In this document: piece by piece, positions 27,102 to 38,011 of the stretch
How positions within the stretch are numbered: position 1 is the stretch's first letter
Layout of the letters: each line of letters starts with the position of its first letter
NCBI GenBank assembly: GCA_015152465.1
Contig: SUTX01000004.1
Location: forward strand, 1-64,000
DNA from: Cyanobacteria bacterium SIG31
Lineage (GTDB): Bacteria > Cyanobacteriota > Vampirovibrionia > Gastranaerophilales > Gastranaerophilaceae
Direction of reading: 5' to 3'
DNA: 64,000 nt
Position numbers and translations under genes: made by a program
Notes under the pieces: generated by a model
What the model saw: only the letters and a program-made list of their open reading frames with translations
Database searches by the model: none
What the model was told of the DNA's origin: nothing

Positions 27102-29210
27102 ATGAAAAAACAAGTTATTGCATATTTACATACGCACTGGGATAGAGAGTGGTATAGAGAATTTGAAATATTTAGAATGCGCTTATTAAGGGTATTTGAC
27201 AATATTCTTGGCATGCTAGAAAACAATCGTATTCCTTGTTTTTATTTTGACGGACAAGTCTCTGCGCTAGAAGATTATTTGGAACTACGCCCAGAAAAAA
27301 TAGATTTAGTAAAAAGCCTTATATTTTCTAAAAAATTATTTATAGGTCCTTTTTACTGTCTAGTAGATGAATTCTTAACAGACAAAACTTGTTTTGAAAA
27401 AAATCTTGAAATAGGGATGACAAAAGCAATTAATTTGGGTTGCACAGATTTTATAGGATATTTGCCAGACACTTTTGGTCATAGTCAAAATGTATTGGAC
27501 ATCCTTAGAGATTTTGGAATTGACAAATGCATGGTTTGGCGAGGCTGTGGAGATTTTCCTGCTGAATTTCGCTGGTGCGGAATGGATACTGTAAATTTGG
27601 TTAGAGGCTATTTCCAAGATGTATTTTCTTTAAATTGTGATGTCGAAAAAAAAGCTGAATTATTAAAAAAGAATCTTGACATTATCTCTGAAAAATCAGG
27701 AGAATATTTGCTTTTACCAATTGGTGCTGATCATTTAGGAATACCCGAAGATATTGATGATCAAATAATTTCTGTAAACGAAATACTTAAAGACGAATAT
27801 GAAATAGTCTTAAGTTCTCCTTTCGAATATTTTGAAAAAGTCGAAAGTAACTTCAAACAGTTTGAATTTAATGATGAGCTCAGAGATAATTCAAAAACAT
27901 TTATACTATCTGGCACACATTCATCCAGATTAAATTTAAAAAGATTCAATGTCGAATGCTCTCACAAATTAGATTTAGCTTCCCGTTTTGTCCGTTTTTG
28001 CAACGCAGAAGACAAATACGCTAACGTTATTGAATATGCATATAAATTATTACTTCAAAATCAGGCACATGATGGGATTTGCGGTTGTTCTACGGACGAT
28101 GTACATTCTGAAAACATAATTCGCTATAAAAAAGTGCTACAAATAGCAGAAACTGTTATTGACGAGTTAAAATTCCTTACAAAATTTGACGAAAAAGGTG
28201 TTTTAAATCTTTCAGATAAGCCTTTCACTGGGATGATAGAATTCACTTCAACAAAAGATTTTAAAGAATTTGAAAAGATAAAAACAAATAAAAAAGCCTT
28301 TGATAAAACTCTTTTAACAGATACTCAAAGAATTCCTGTTACCGAAGATTACACAGATTTATATACTTATCTTACAGAAGTTGAAAACCTTGAAACTGAT
28401 AACATTGATTTTCTATTAGGAGATTTGCAAGGTTGCGATTTAGATATTTCTGACAAATATATTAAAAATTCACATATTAAACTTGAAATCAGGGACGAAA
28501 AAGTCTTCATTAATGATGTACCATTTACCATAATCAACTATTCAGATAAAGGTGATAGCTACAATTTTGGACCTGTTTCTAACGATAAAGGTTCCAATTT
28601 AAAGGTTTCTCGTTCGAGGATTGAGCTTAATTGCAGAAAAAGATGCTCCCTCAGAATAGACTTTGAAGGTGCTAGAGATATTATTACACTATATGCCATT
28701 CTAGATAATCACGCTCAACATATAAAATTCTATTTTGATTGGATTAATACGCAAAAAAACCATATATTAGAAGCGAGTTTTGAGCTACCAACACTAATCA
28801 AAGAAGTTTGGTCAGAGGACATGAATAGCCTCATAAAACGTAATTTTGACCCTGATTATAATATTAGAGAAAACTTGCCAAAAGAACGAGGAATTGAAGC
28901 AAAAACGAATACAGCTCCTATGCAACGAGGATTACTCATAGATGAGGAAGAAAATAATATAGGTATCGTCACAAAAGGATTAACACAGTACGAAGTGTAC
29001 AAAAATAATCTATATATTCCAATTTTACGTTCAACTGGTGTTATTTCTAACCCTCAAAATCCAGCACGTTCTACTCCTGCAGGTCCACCTATTGAAACGC
29101 CTGAATTGCAAATGTTGGGACGCAACCAAGCTGAATTTTATGTATTTTTTGGCAACCAAAATCAGTTTGATAATGTAATAAATACTGTATATAATTACAT
29201 AATTGTTTAA
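27102..29210 (+). CDS. GH38-type alpha-mannosidase
   Basis: 'AYLHTHWDREWYREFEIFRMRL', 'YLPDTFGHSQNVLDILRDFGID', 'QAHDGICGCSTDDVH'. Confidence 0.9.
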   Translation: MKKQVIAYLHTHWDREWYREFEIFRMRLLRVFDNILGMLENNRIPCFYFDGQVSALEDYLELRPEKIDLVKSLIFSKKLFIGPFYCLVDEFLTDKTCFEKNLEIGMTKAINLGCTDFIGYLPDTFGHSQNVLDILRDFGIDKCMVWRGCGDFPAEFRWCGMDTVNLVRGYFQDVFSLNCDVEKKAELLKKNLDIISEKSGEYLLLPIGADHLGIPEDIDDQIISVNEILKDEYEIVLSSPFEYFEKVESNFKQFEFNDELRDNSKTFILSGTHSSRLNLKRFNVECSHKLDLASRFVRFCNAEDKYANVIEYAYKLLLQNQAHDGICGCSTDDVHSENIIRYKKVLQIAETVIDELKFLTKFDEKGVLNLSDKPFTGMIEFTSTKDFKEFEKIKTNKKAFDKTLLTDTQRIPVTEDYTDLYTYLTEVENLETDNIDFLLGDLQGCDLDISDKYIKNSHIKLEIRDEKVFINDVPFTIINYSDKGDSYNFGPVSNDKGSNLKVSRSRIELNCRKRCSLRIDFEGARDIITLYAILDNHAQHIKFYFDWINTQKNHILEASFELPTLIKEVWSEDMNSLIKRNFDPDYNIRENLPKERGIEAKTNTAPMQRGLLIDEEENNIGIVTKGLTQYEVYKNNLYIPILRSTGVISNPQNPARSTPAGPPIETPELQMLGRNQAEFYVFFGNQNQFDNVINTVYNYIIV

Positions 29211-29252
29211 AAAAAGAGGGCGGAACACAAGGTGTTCCGCCCTCTTTTTTTT
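29211..29252. terminator. Strong bidirectional terminator between convergent genes
   Basis: AAAAAGAGGGCGGAACACAAGGTGTTCCGCCCTCTTTTTTTT. Confidence 0.9.
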
Positions 29253-29257
29253 AAATC

Positions 29258-29602
29258 CTAAAATGGTTTAGTTTTATTCAGTTTAGCTCTTAATTCTCTA
29301 AAGCGTGCAATATCTTCTTGTGTTTTTGAAGTTTCTTTAAACACAGCTTGAGAAGTTGGATGAACCATTTGAATTGAATCTAAACGAATTTCCAAAAACT
29401 CATATCTCTTCGGCGGTTGATTAGAATTTTTAGGATATATTTCTACATTAGTAACAGCTAAAAATCTACGTTCATTATTATTCAATAAATCAGTCAACTG
29501 CCTATTTGCTGCAACCTTTGTAGACACATATACTGTTCCTTTAATATCGCTTGTATCTGTTAAAATTATAACCTCTACTGGTATCATATCTTTGTTTGGC
29601 AT
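29258..29602 (-). CDS. Conserved hypothetical protein
   Basis: 114-aa ORF, good start context; 'VEVIILTDTSDIKGTVYVST'. Confidence 0.7.
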   Translation of the reverse strand: MPNKDMIPVEVIILTDTSDIKGTVYVSTKVAANRQLTDLLNNNERRFLAVTNVEIYPKNSNQPPKRYEFLEIRLDSIQMVHPTSQAVFKETSKTQEDIARFRELRAKLNKTKPF

Positions 29603-29658
29603 TAATATTCCCCTCTTATTATATTTAAATTCTATACTATTTTTCTTATTATGTCCAG

Positions 29659-31029
29659 TTATAAAAGAATTTTATCAACTTCTTGTTTGAGAGACTCCAG
29701 TTTTTCTATAGAATCCGTCTCAAAATATATTCTCAAAAGAGGTTCTGTTCCACTCGGACGAACTAAAATCTTAGAATTAGAACCTAACATTAATTTTACT
29801 CCATCCATTAAATTCAAATCTGTAACTTCATAATTACCAATTTTAGTCAATTTCTTAAATATATCTAGAATAGGAATCACCTCAGATTTATCAGATTTCT
29901 TTAAATCAATTCTATCTGTATAAAATTTACCACCTAACTTATAGATCTCATCTTGAAGTTCAACTAAAGATTTTTTTGTATCAGCCATCGCTTCAAGGAT
30001 GAGCAAATTAGCAATCAAACCGTCTTTTTCTGGAATATGTCCTTGTATACTCAAACCTCCAGATTCTTCTCCCCCTATAATAACGTCATTTAGTCGCATT
30101 GCCTCGCCAACGTGTTTGAAACCTACTGCTGTTTCGATAACATCAACCCCTAAAATTCTTGCAACATTATCAATTAAAATACTTGAACCAACCGTTTTAA
30201 CAACCGAACCAGAATAACCCTTTGACTTCAAATACTTAAGTAGAATCGCAATAACTTCGTTAGGTGAAACATACTCGCCATTTTCATTAATTACACCAAA
30301 CCTATCTGCATCTCCGTCATTTGCAAGGCCAATAGTATTTGGTTGTGAGCCCACCTTTTTAATCAATTCACTTAAATATTTTGGTTTCGGGTCAGGCATG
30401 CCTCCTCCAAAACTTGAGTCATGCTTCATATGCAAAGCTTCATATTTTATTCCATAGGCGTCGAGAATTTTATCGAAATAACCTATTGAAGCTGAATACA
30501 AGCCATCGAATACAATATTAGTTTTTAAAGTTTTTACTTTTTCAAAATCTATTAATACTTGTAAATGTTCATAATATTCACGAGAAAAATCTACAACTTC
30601 TACCGAACCACCAATTCTAGAAGAAAATTCTTTGTCAATATTAGAAACTATTTCATCCGTAATTTCACTTGTGGCCGGTCCTGCATAATCTGGAATATAC
30701 TTCATTCCTAAATAATCTGATGGATTATGCGATGCCGTGAACATTATAGCTGAAGCGTTAAGAAGTTTTGCATTATAGGCTAATACCGGAGTCGGTATAA
30801 CTCTTGAAGAAAGTTTTACACTAAAACCTTTCTGTGCCAAAAGCTCAGCACATTTTTTTGCAAAATAATCAGCTTTTCTACGGGGATCATAACCTATTAT
30901 AACTAATTTTTCAAACCCATAATTATCATAAATATATTTACCAATAGCTAAAGTAACCCGTTCGACATTTTCATCTGTAAAATCTTTATCTAATATTGCT
31001 CTCCAACCGTCAGTTCCAAATTTAATCAT
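29659..31029 (-). CDS. Phosphoglucomutase/phosphomannomutase family protein (second paralog; start adjusted to MIKFGTDGWRAI)
   Basis: 'IKFGTDGWRAI', 'IMFTASHNPSDYLGMKY', 'LANDGDADRFGVI', 'RPSGTEPLLRIYFE'. Confidence 0.92.
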   Translation of the reverse strand: MIKFGTDGWRAILDKDFTDENVERVTLAIGKYIYDNYGFEKLVIIGYDPRRKADYFAKKCAELLAQKGFSVKLSSRVIPTPVLAYNAKLLNASAIMFTASHNPSDYLGMKYIPDYAGPATSEITDEIVSNIDKEFSSRIGGSVEVVDFSREYYEHLQVLIDFEKVKTLKTNIVFDGLYSASIGYFDKILDAYGIKYEALHMKHDSSFGGGMPDPKPKYLSELIKKVGSQPNTIGLANDGDADRFGVINENGEYVSPNEVIAILLKYLKSKGYSGSVVKTVGSSILIDNVARILGVDVIETAVGFKHVGEAMRLNDVIIGGEESGGLSIQGHIPEKDGLIANLLILEAMADTKKSLVELQDEIYKLGGKFYTDRIDLKKSDKSEVIPILDIFKKLTKIGNYEVTDLNLMDGVKLMLGSNSKILVRPSGTEPLLRIYFETDSIEKLESLKQEVDKILL

Positions 31030-31071
31030 ATATATAACCTCTCTTGAATATTTTAGCATAAACGCTCATAG

Positions 31072-32211
31072 CTAATTCGACATCATCTGCCCTATCATAT
31101 AAAAAGAGCCACATATAATATTTAACTTGTCGCCTGTTAGCTCTTGACCTTTATACTCTTTTGACACAACTGGACATGATAAATGTAGTTCTTCATAACT
31201 ACAAGCTTTTGGATAATCAAATTCACATAGATATACTTCATCTCCTTCTTCAAAAAGAATCTGCATCATGGTTTTATAATCCTTATTATTCAAACAACCA
31301 AAAACATACCTGCGAGGTTTGTTAGGAAAATAAAAATCCAAGTTTTCTTTCAAAGCCTTTATCCCGTTGGGATTGTGTGAAGCATCAACTATCAAATTCT
31401 TATCCTGAAAAAACTCAAACCTAAACGGATTTCTTACTTTACTTAAGGCTAGTTTAATTGTTACTTCATCAATATCTTTAAACAAATAATTAATAGCAGT
31501 TAAAACAAGTGCTAAGTTTTCAGCCTGATGTAAACCTTTTAAAGCAAGTGATTCTAAAAAACCTTGCGATACGAACGGAGAAGTAAATAGCAACAAGGAA
31601 TCCAATTCATCAGCTCTATCTCGAATTTCTTCATAACCCATTGAAGTAACTACAGGACATTTTGGTTTGATGATTCCAGCCTTTTCAAATGCAATTTCAT
31701 CTTTCGTTTTTCCAAGCCTATCTGTATGGTCCAAGTCAATTTGAGTAATTATCGAACATAGATTTTCTTTAATGACATTTGTTGCATCAAATCTTCCGCC
31801 CATACCTGTCTCAAGAATAACAATTTCAACATTATTTCTCTTGAAATAAATAAACATCATAACAGTCAAAATTTCAAATTCTGTTAAATGAACCTTTATT
31901 GAACTAACTTCCTCAAACAAATCAGCAAAATCTTGTTGTGAAATTTCTTGCCCATTAATTTTTATACGCTCAGTATATTCAAATATATGTGGACTTGTAT
32001 AAAGGCCCGTTTTATAACCAGATTCTCTCAAAATACTTTCAAGCATTGCACAAACTGAGCCTTTTCCATTAGTTCCTGCTACATGAATATATTTTAAAGA
32101 ATCTTGAGGGTTACCCAATTCTTCTAAGGCAGATTTAACTCTGTCTAACCCTAAATCAATATAAAACATTCCAGTTGATGTAAGGTTTTCAATTGCTTCT
32201 TGATAATTCAT
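31072..32211 (-). CDS. folC: Bifunctional folylpolyglutamate synthase/dihydrofolate synthase
   Basis: 'YIHVAGTNGKGSVCAMLESIL', 'ETGMGGRFDATN', 'LIVDASHNPNGI'. Confidence 0.94.
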   Translation of the reverse strand: MNYQEAIENLTSTGMFYIDLGLDRVKSALEELGNPQDSLKYIHVAGTNGKGSVCAMLESILRESGYKTGLYTSPHIFEYTERIKINGQEISQQDFADLFEEVSSIKVHLTEFEILTVMMFIYFKRNNVEIVILETGMGGRFDATNVIKENLCSIITQIDLDHTDRLGKTKDEIAFEKAGIIKPKCPVVTSMGYEEIRDRADELDSLLLFTSPFVSQGFLESLALKGLHQAENLALVLTAINYLFKDIDEVTIKLALSKVRNPFRFEFFQDKNLIVDASHNPNGIKALKENLDFYFPNKPRRYVFGCLNNKDYKTMMQILFEEGDEVYLCEFDYPKACSYEELHLSCPVVSKEYKGQELTGDKLNIICGSFYMIGQMMSN

Positions 32212-32237
32212 AAAACCTTATCTCCTAACGTTAACCC

Positions 32238-34115
32238 CTATGCTTCTGATTCAGCAGGTAACATGTTTTTTGGAATGTATTCTTCAATTTCCTCTTGAGG
32301 TAAATTTATTGGCAAACGGAAGCCAAAAGTTGAACCCTCTCCCTCTTTAGATTGAACAAAAACTTGACCGGCATGGTGTTTTTCAATAGTAACTTTTACT
32401 AAATGCAAGCCTAGCCCTGTACCCTTAACAGAATGTGTTGCATTTTCACACCTGTAAAATCTATCAAATACTTTTTTCTGGTCAGCTTCTGGTATTCCTG
32501 CCCCTTGATCTTCTACGCTTATTTCAACAAACTCACCATCACGAGAACGTTCAGCTCTAATTTTAATACGTTTACCGTCTGGTGAATACTTAATTGCATT
32601 AGATAAAATATTCATAAAAGCACGAGAAATAGAATCAATATTTAGATAAATTTCAGGCAAATCAGGTTCTTTCATCACAGAAATCGTCAAATCGTGTTCT
32701 TTAGCTAAAACTTGAACTTGATTTACACAATCCTCAACAATTTCCATTACATTCTGTTTAGATTTTTCCAAACGTACATTTTGAGCCTCATAGCGTGAAA
32801 AATCAAGTATATCATTTACCATTCTATTTAGACGAACAATCTCTTGATTCATTACACCTATAAATTCTCTTTGAGTATTAAAATCAAAATCATTACCAAA
32901 GTTGTAAAGTGTATCGATATAACTTCTTAAAACTGTAACAGGGGTTCTTAATTCGTGAGAAACATTTGAAATGAAATGCGAACGGAGTTGATCCATTTCA
33001 ACATCTTTGGTCACATCAATCAAGACTATAATATACCCAACATAAGAATTTGAACGAGTAAACATTGGAGAAATCAAACATCTAATGATACGTTTATCAA
33101 TTTCTATATTGAACGGAACTGGAGTACCATCTTCTTCAATTGGAGTATCTTTAAATTCTGCAATTTTTTCAGAGAAACAAAACTCACCGCTCGAATCACA
33201 GAATTGCTGTATTTGAGTATTCAAAATATCTTCTTCAGAAACTTCTAAAAGTTTTTTGGCATGGTTATTAACCATAATAACTTTATCGTGGTTATCGCAA
33301 ACTACAACACCGTTTACGATACTCATAAGCACTGATTCTAATTTGTTACGTTCAAAAGTCAAGCTTTCAATTGTTTGTTCATTATATCTGCTTAATTTTT
33401 CAGACATATCGTTAAATGCGTTATAAAGTTCTTTTACTTCATTATCAACGTTTTTATCGTCAATCTTGTAACCAAATTCGCCTGTTGAAATCTTTTTAAC
33501 ACCTTGGTAAAGTTTTCTAAGTTCAGAAGTTACAATAGAAGAGTTCATATAAACGATGCCGACAATAACCAACCAAGCTAGAAGAAAAACAAAAGCTAAA
33601 GATACTTTTGACGTTGTTGAAATTTTATCCATAATTTTTCCAGATAATCCAACAGTAACAGAGCCAACATTTTTTGAATCAGCAAGGTTTTTAACAATCA
33701 TCGGTGAGCTTACAGTAATTCTAGCCTTTTCAGCTTGTTCTGGATAATCATCTTTACTTGAATAAACAACTTTAGAATTATTATCTTTAAAAATAATGAA
33801 AGCTATGTCTTCATTGCTTTTTAATATTGAGACAGAATTTGAACGCAAAGCATCATATTTTGCCAATTGAGGAATCTCTTTTGTTAACTCAACTCCCTCT
33901 ATCGCAAGTGTCTTTGATAAAACTTGTCCAAAGTTTTTATATGCACTTACCATGTTTTTATCAATGCTATATGTAGCAAACCAAGCTACACCCAATATAA
34001 AGGCCGTGCTTATAACAAGCCCCATTACAATTAACCTTGCTTGCGCAGTCATGCTTTTTTTTGCGCTATTCTTTGTTTTTGTTGCCTCAACCTCAGGCAC
34101 TACGAAGCCCCCCAA
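32238..34115 (-). CDS. HAMP/PAS sensor histidine kinase (WalK/PhoR-like)
   Basis: Two TM; 'FISNVSHELRTPVTVLRSYIDTL', 'VEDQGAGIP', 'GTGLGLHLVKVTIEKH'. Confidence 0.93.
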   Translation of the reverse strand: MGGFVVPEVEATKTKNSAKKSMTAQARLIVMGLVISTAFILGVAWFATYSIDKNMVSAYKNFGQVLSKTLAIEGVELTKEIPQLAKYDALRSNSVSILKSNEDIAFIIFKDNNSKVVYSSKDDYPEQAEKARITVSSPMIVKNLADSKNVGSVTVGLSGKIMDKISTTSKVSLAFVFLLAWLVIVGIVYMNSSIVTSELRKLYQGVKKISTGEFGYKIDDKNVDNEVKELYNAFNDMSEKLSRYNEQTIESLTFERNKLESVLMSIVNGVVVCDNHDKVIMVNNHAKKLLEVSEEDILNTQIQQFCDSSGEFCFSEKIAEFKDTPIEEDGTPVPFNIEIDKRIIRCLISPMFTRSNSYVGYIIVLIDVTKDVEMDQLRSHFISNVSHELRTPVTVLRSYIDTLYNFGNDFDFNTQREFIGVMNQEIVRLNRMVNDILDFSRYEAQNVRLEKSKQNVMEIVEDCVNQVQVLAKEHDLTISVMKEPDLPEIYLNIDSISRAFMNILSNAIKYSPDGKRIKIRAERSRDGEFVEISVEDQGAGIPEADQKKVFDRFYRCENATHSVKGTGLGLHLVKVTIEKHHAGQVFVQSKEGEGSTFGFRLPINLPQEEIEEYIPKNMLPAESEA

Positions 34116-34184
34116 AACTCTGTTTCTCTAACGAAATTATATCATGTAAATTTTTTACTAGCAATATTAAAATTCTTTTGATTT

Positions 34185-34751
34185 CTATTTTAATTTTTCT
34201 AATATAGCAGTTACTGCTTCTGGTGCAAGCCCTATAATATTCTCAAAACTACCCTCATATTTATCAAGAATACCATCAGGTAATTCTTGTATACCATAGC
34301 TTCCGGCTTTATCTAATGGATTAAATTCATCAATATAATAGCGAATCAGCTCAACATCAAGCTCTTTAAATCTCACATAACTAGTTGTGGAAAGAAGTGC
34401 TGCACGGTTTGTTTTTGTATTAATACCACATAATGAAGTAACAACCATATGTGTTTGCCCTGAAAGCTCGCTAAGCATTCTAAAAGCATCTTCCTTATCT
34501 TTTGGCTTACCTAAAATTTTATTGTGCAAAACAACAACCGTGTCAGCACCTAAAACTACTTCGTCGTGTCCGACTCTACGCACAACATCACAAGCTTTTT
34601 GAGTCGCTAAATCTTCGATTAAATCATAAGAAAAGGTATCTGTTTCAAGCTTTTCTTCATAGTTTGACGGAACAACCTCAAAATCCAAACCTAAATCAGT
34701 AAGGATTTTTTTACGTCTTGGTGAATTTGATGCGAGTATTATTTTTGTCAT
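34185..34751 (-). CDS. maf: Maf-family nucleotide pyrophosphatase
   Basis: 'IILASNSPRRKKILTDLGLDFEVVPS', 'VLGADTVVVL'. Confidence 0.95.
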   Translation of the reverse strand: MTKIILASNSPRRKKILTDLGLDFEVVPSNYEEKLETDTFSYDLIEDLATQKACDVVRRVGHDEVVLGADTVVVLHNKILGKPKDKEDAFRMLSELSGQTHMVVTSLCGINTKTNRAALLSTTSYVRFKELDVELIRYYIDEFNPLDKAGSYGIQELPDGILDKYEGSFENIIGLAPEAVTAILEKLK

Positions 34752-34757
34752 TTCTAA

Positions 34758-35255
34758 CTATACCTTCAATTTTTTAGCAAGCTCTTGTCCTTTTGGATAA
34801 AGACCTTTAAAAGTATGTCTGTGTTTTTGAACCATATTTGTATAAAAACCGTTATTAAAATCCAATAATGTTTCGCCAATTTTTTTCATAATGCTATTCC
34901 AAGATTTTAAAAACGGTTTGTAATAATCTATTATTTTACCAGTTTTATTTTCAATTACTAATTCCACTTTACCGATTGTCAAACAAGTATTATCAAACAT
35001 TTGATTGCCAGTATGAATTTGAGCTAAATTTTGTCTAGTATCAATAAGCTCAGCAATTTCTCTTTTTTTAGAATCATGTAAGGTTATACGTCTTGTCTTA
35101 GTAGATTCATAAGCATATTCATTGCTCTTAAATTCCGTTTCTTTATCCATTGTTTCTAATAGTTTTTCTAGCAACTCATGAGACTCATAATCAAGGCGTC
35201 TTGTTGTTTTATTAGCATTAAAAGTTGTATTTGGCTGTACTTGTTGAACTCTCAT
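34758..35255 (-). CDS. Uncharacterised protein
   Basis: 165-aa ORF packed between maf and the radical SAM gene. Confidence 0.65.
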   Translation of the reverse strand: MRVQQVQPNTTFNANKTTRRLDYESHELLEKLLETMDKETEFKSNEYAYESTKTRRITLHDSKKREIAELIDTRQNLAQIHTGNQMFDNTCLTIGKVELVIENKTGKIIDYYKPFLKSWNSIMKKIGETLLDFNNGFYTNMVQKHRHTFKGLYPKGQELAKKLKV

Positions 35256-35267
35256 ATTCTTTTCTCC

Positions 35268-35990
35268 TTAGTAACCGTTAGAAATGAATTCTCTATTTCT
35301 AAACTCTGCGCCAAGCTCTTCAGCTATTTTTTCACAGTTTTCTACATTGATTTCACGTTCATCAAACCCTGTCACAATACTAGCATAAGTCTTGATACCA
35401 GCTTGTTTGCATGATTTTAGAAAATCTTTGACAGCTTCATAAGCATTTTCGATTTTTGGCTGACAGATTTCATTGTATTGTTCTGCGTTATCAGAGTTTA
35501 AACTAACTGAAGCTTCGTCTAAAAGCCCTTTGAATTCTTCTGCAACATTGGTTTTATAAATGGCATTAGCGTGCCCGTTTGTATTCACTCTAATTTTTAT
35601 CTCAGGATAATTTTCTCTTAAATATTGAGCAAACTTTTTCATCATATCTTTTTTCAAAAACGGCTCGCCATATCCACAGAACACCACATTTTTCACTATT
35701 TGGTCGGAACGCATATTTTTATCTGCAAGATTATTTTGTACTTCCAAGCGTTCCTCGAATTGTGACTTCAAGTTATTCGAACTTGGATTATGAAAATTTT
35801 CAAATTGTTCAATAATATCCTCTAGCGTATAATTATCATCGTGCCACATTTCTGCACCGCAGACATCGTCTTTTTGTTCACGCAAACAAAATACACAAGA
35901 GTTTGTGCATGCGTTCGTAAGATTTACATAAACAGTACTCGGATTTGGCTCGTTATTTATTGAATAAACTAGGGTATATTTTTTATTCAT
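35268..35990 (-). CDS. Radical SAM protein, TatD-associated type
   Basis: 'VYVNLTNACTNSCVFCLRE' CxxxCxxC; 'VVFCGYGEPFLKKD'. Confidence 0.85.
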   Translation of the reverse strand: MNKKYTLVYSINNEPNPSTVYVNLTNACTNSCVFCLREQKDDVCGAEMWHDDNYTLEDIIEQFENFHNPSSNNLKSQFEERLEVQNNLADKNMRSDQIVKNVVFCGYGEPFLKKDMMKKFAQYLRENYPEIKIRVNTNGHANAIYKTNVAEEFKGLLDEASVSLNSDNAEQYNEICQPKIENAYEAVKDFLKSCKQAGIKTYASIVTGFDEREINVENCEKIAEELGAEFRNREFISNGY

Positions 35991-35992
35991 TC

Positions 35993-37186
35993 CTATTTAC
36001 CCCCTAGCCATTCTTCTACACGATGAGCAATTGAATCAAAACCTTCAATAAGTCCTAAATCTTTAGGCTCTATGTTTTTTGAATAGTATAGAACTGGCAC
36101 ATACTCTCTTGTATGATCAGTTCCATCTACTGTTGGATCGCAACCGTGATCAGCTGTAATCACAAGTAAGTCTTCTTCATTAATTAATGGCAAAATTTCA
36201 TCTAGATATGTATCAATTTCCTCAATTGCTTTTCCATAGCCCTCAGCATCATTTCTATGTCCAAAAAGCATATCAGTATCAACTAAGTTTGTGAAAATTA
36301 TTTCTCTATTTTCATCTGTTATACTTACCTCTGGATATTTCATTTCAGCAAGAGGAAGTTCATTTTTCAAAGCTTTAATAGTTAATTCTAAACCCTCTTT
36401 ATTGCTTCCTGTATGAATTGCATGAGTAATTCCAGCTTTAGAGAAAATATCTTCGATTTTTCCGATACCAATAACTTTTGCACCAGAATCTTTGATTTTG
36501 TCTAGAACAGTTTTCTTAGGAGGCGCCATTGAATAGTCACGTCTGTCTTTAGAAATTCTTGTAGGTTTGCCCTCAATGATTTTATAAGGTCGAGCAATCA
36601 CTCTAGCTACGTTATAATTACCCTCGTCAAGAAGTCTACGAGCGATTTCACACCACTTATAAAGTGTTTCTAAAGGAATCATATCAGTATCAAGTGCGAT
36701 TTGGAAAACGCTATCAGCTGACGTGTATACGATTGGAAATTTTGTCTCGTGATGTTCGTCATTTAGTTTTTCAATAATTGCAGTACCACTAGCTGGACAA
36801 TTTGCAAGAATTCCACCACATTTAGTCTCAGCAATAAATTTATCTAACAATTCTTGAGGAAAGCCATTTGGGAATGTCGCAAAAGCTTTTTCAGATACCA
36901 AACCTGCGATTTCCCAATGACCAGTAGTTGTATCTTTCCCTTTTGATTTTTCTTTTAATGTTCCGTATTGTCCAAGAGGTGTTGAAGTTTTTTCAATCCC
37001 CTCAAATTCTTGGATATTTCCTAAGCCAAGAGCTTCAAGCACAGGAACATCAAGACCTTTATTAAACGCACAAACATTTTTTAAAGTATTACATTCAGCC
37101 ACATCACCAAACTCAGCATGATCTGGTAATGCTCCAATACCCATAGAATCAATCACGATAATTATTGCACGTTTTTTGTTTCCCAT
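35993..37186 (-). CDS. deoB: Phosphopentomutase
   Basis: 'AIIIVIDSMGIGALPDHAEFGD', 'KDTTTGHWEIAG', 'ITADHGCDPT'. Confidence 0.96.
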   Translation of the reverse strand: MGNKKRAIIIVIDSMGIGALPDHAEFGDVAECNTLKNVCAFNKGLDVPVLEALGLGNIQEFEGIEKTSTPLGQYGTLKEKSKGKDTTTGHWEIAGLVSEKAFATFPNGFPQELLDKFIAETKCGGILANCPASGTAIIEKLNDEHHETKFPIVYTSADSVFQIALDTDMIPLETLYKWCEIARRLLDEGNYNVARVIARPYKIIEGKPTRISKDRRDYSMAPPKKTVLDKIKDSGAKVIGIGKIEDIFSKAGITHAIHTGSNKEGLELTIKALKNELPLAEMKYPEVSITDENREIIFTNLVDTDMLFGHRNDAEGYGKAIEEIDTYLDEILPLINEEDLLVITADHGCDPTVDGTDHTREYVPVLYYSKNIEPKDLGLIEGFDSIAHRVEEWLGGK

Positions 37187-37276
37187 AAAAATTCTCCTTA
37201 ATAAATATTTGTAATTATTATATCACATTTGTGGTATTATTATGAAAAAGATAAAATTTAATTAGGAGAATAAATT

Positions 37277-37939
37277 ATGCAAGCACGTCGCGCATCAAGA
37301 GAATTAGCACTTATCCTTTTCTCACAATTTGAAAAAGAAATTACTCATTATTCAAAAGATGATTTTAAAAATATTATGCTAAAATCTGTTAGAATTCTTT
37401 CTAACTCAGCATCAGAAGAACTAAAACTAACAGTCGGTTCTTTGATTGATATTAAAAGCTACTTAGATGATTATGAAGCTGATCATGAATCAAACCTTTC
37501 ACGTCCTTTAGGAGCTAAGAACAAGCCTGTTCAAATCCCTATGACAGATGAAATGATTGCAAAAGTTGATTCAATGCTCGATGTAGCAGAAAAAGCAATT
37601 TTAGCTCTTGAAATTGCTGAATTTACAACTTTAGAAAACCAATCAGAAGTTCAAAATTATGCAATAGAGATTGCTGAAAGCTTCAAACAACATGCAAAAG
37701 AAGTTGATGGCGAAATCCAAAAATATTCTAATGGTTGGGATATTTCAAGATTAGTTAAAATTGACAAAGATATTCTTAGAATTGCAATCACAGAACTTCT
37801 TTATGTTAAAGGCGCTCCTTTAAAAGTTGTTTGTGACGAAGCTGTTGAGCTAGCTAAAAAATATTCAACTGAAGATTCTTCATCTTTTGTGAACGGTATT
37901 TTAGCAAAAGTAATAGTCGAAAACGGCCTGAAAGGCTAA
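37277..37939 (+). CDS. nusB: Transcription antitermination factor NusB
   Basis: 'ARRASRELALILFSQFE', 'DKDILRIAITELLYVKGAPLKVVCDEAVELAKKYSTEDSSSFVNGIL'. Confidence 0.93.
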   Translation: MQARRASRELALILFSQFEKEITHYSKDDFKNIMLKSVRILSNSASEELKLTVGSLIDIKSYLDDYEADHESNLSRPLGAKNKPVQIPMTDEMIAKVDSMLDVAEKAILALEIAEFTTLENQSEVQNYAIEIAESFKQHAKEVDGEIQKYSNGWDISRLVKIDKDILRIAITELLYVKGAPLKVVCDEAVELAKKYSTEDSSSFVNGILAKVIVENGLKG

Positions 37940-37960
37940 AGAGGTAAATATATAACTTAA

Positions 37961-38007
37961 CCCTCGCCCTTTGAGGGAGAGGGTGTCACATAGTGACGGG
38001 TGAGGGG
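37961..38007. repeat. Copy of the palindromic repeat family directly upstream of ftsY
   Basis: CCCTCGCCCTTTGAGGGAGAGGGTGTCACATAGTGACGGGTGAGGGG; reverse complement matches 14430-14476. Confidence 0.88.
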
Positions 38008-38011
38008 TATT

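Noticed and set aside
32334-32352. ACCCTCTCCCTCTTTAG in the histidine kinase, resembling the CCCTCTCCCTC part of the repeat family
   Set aside because: It encodes the conserved SKEGEGSTFGF segment of the ATPase domain and lacks the rest of the element.
38000-38011. GTG start for ftsY at 38000
   Set aside because: Lies inside the repeat element; the ATG at 38012 has a good SD and matches normal FtsY length.
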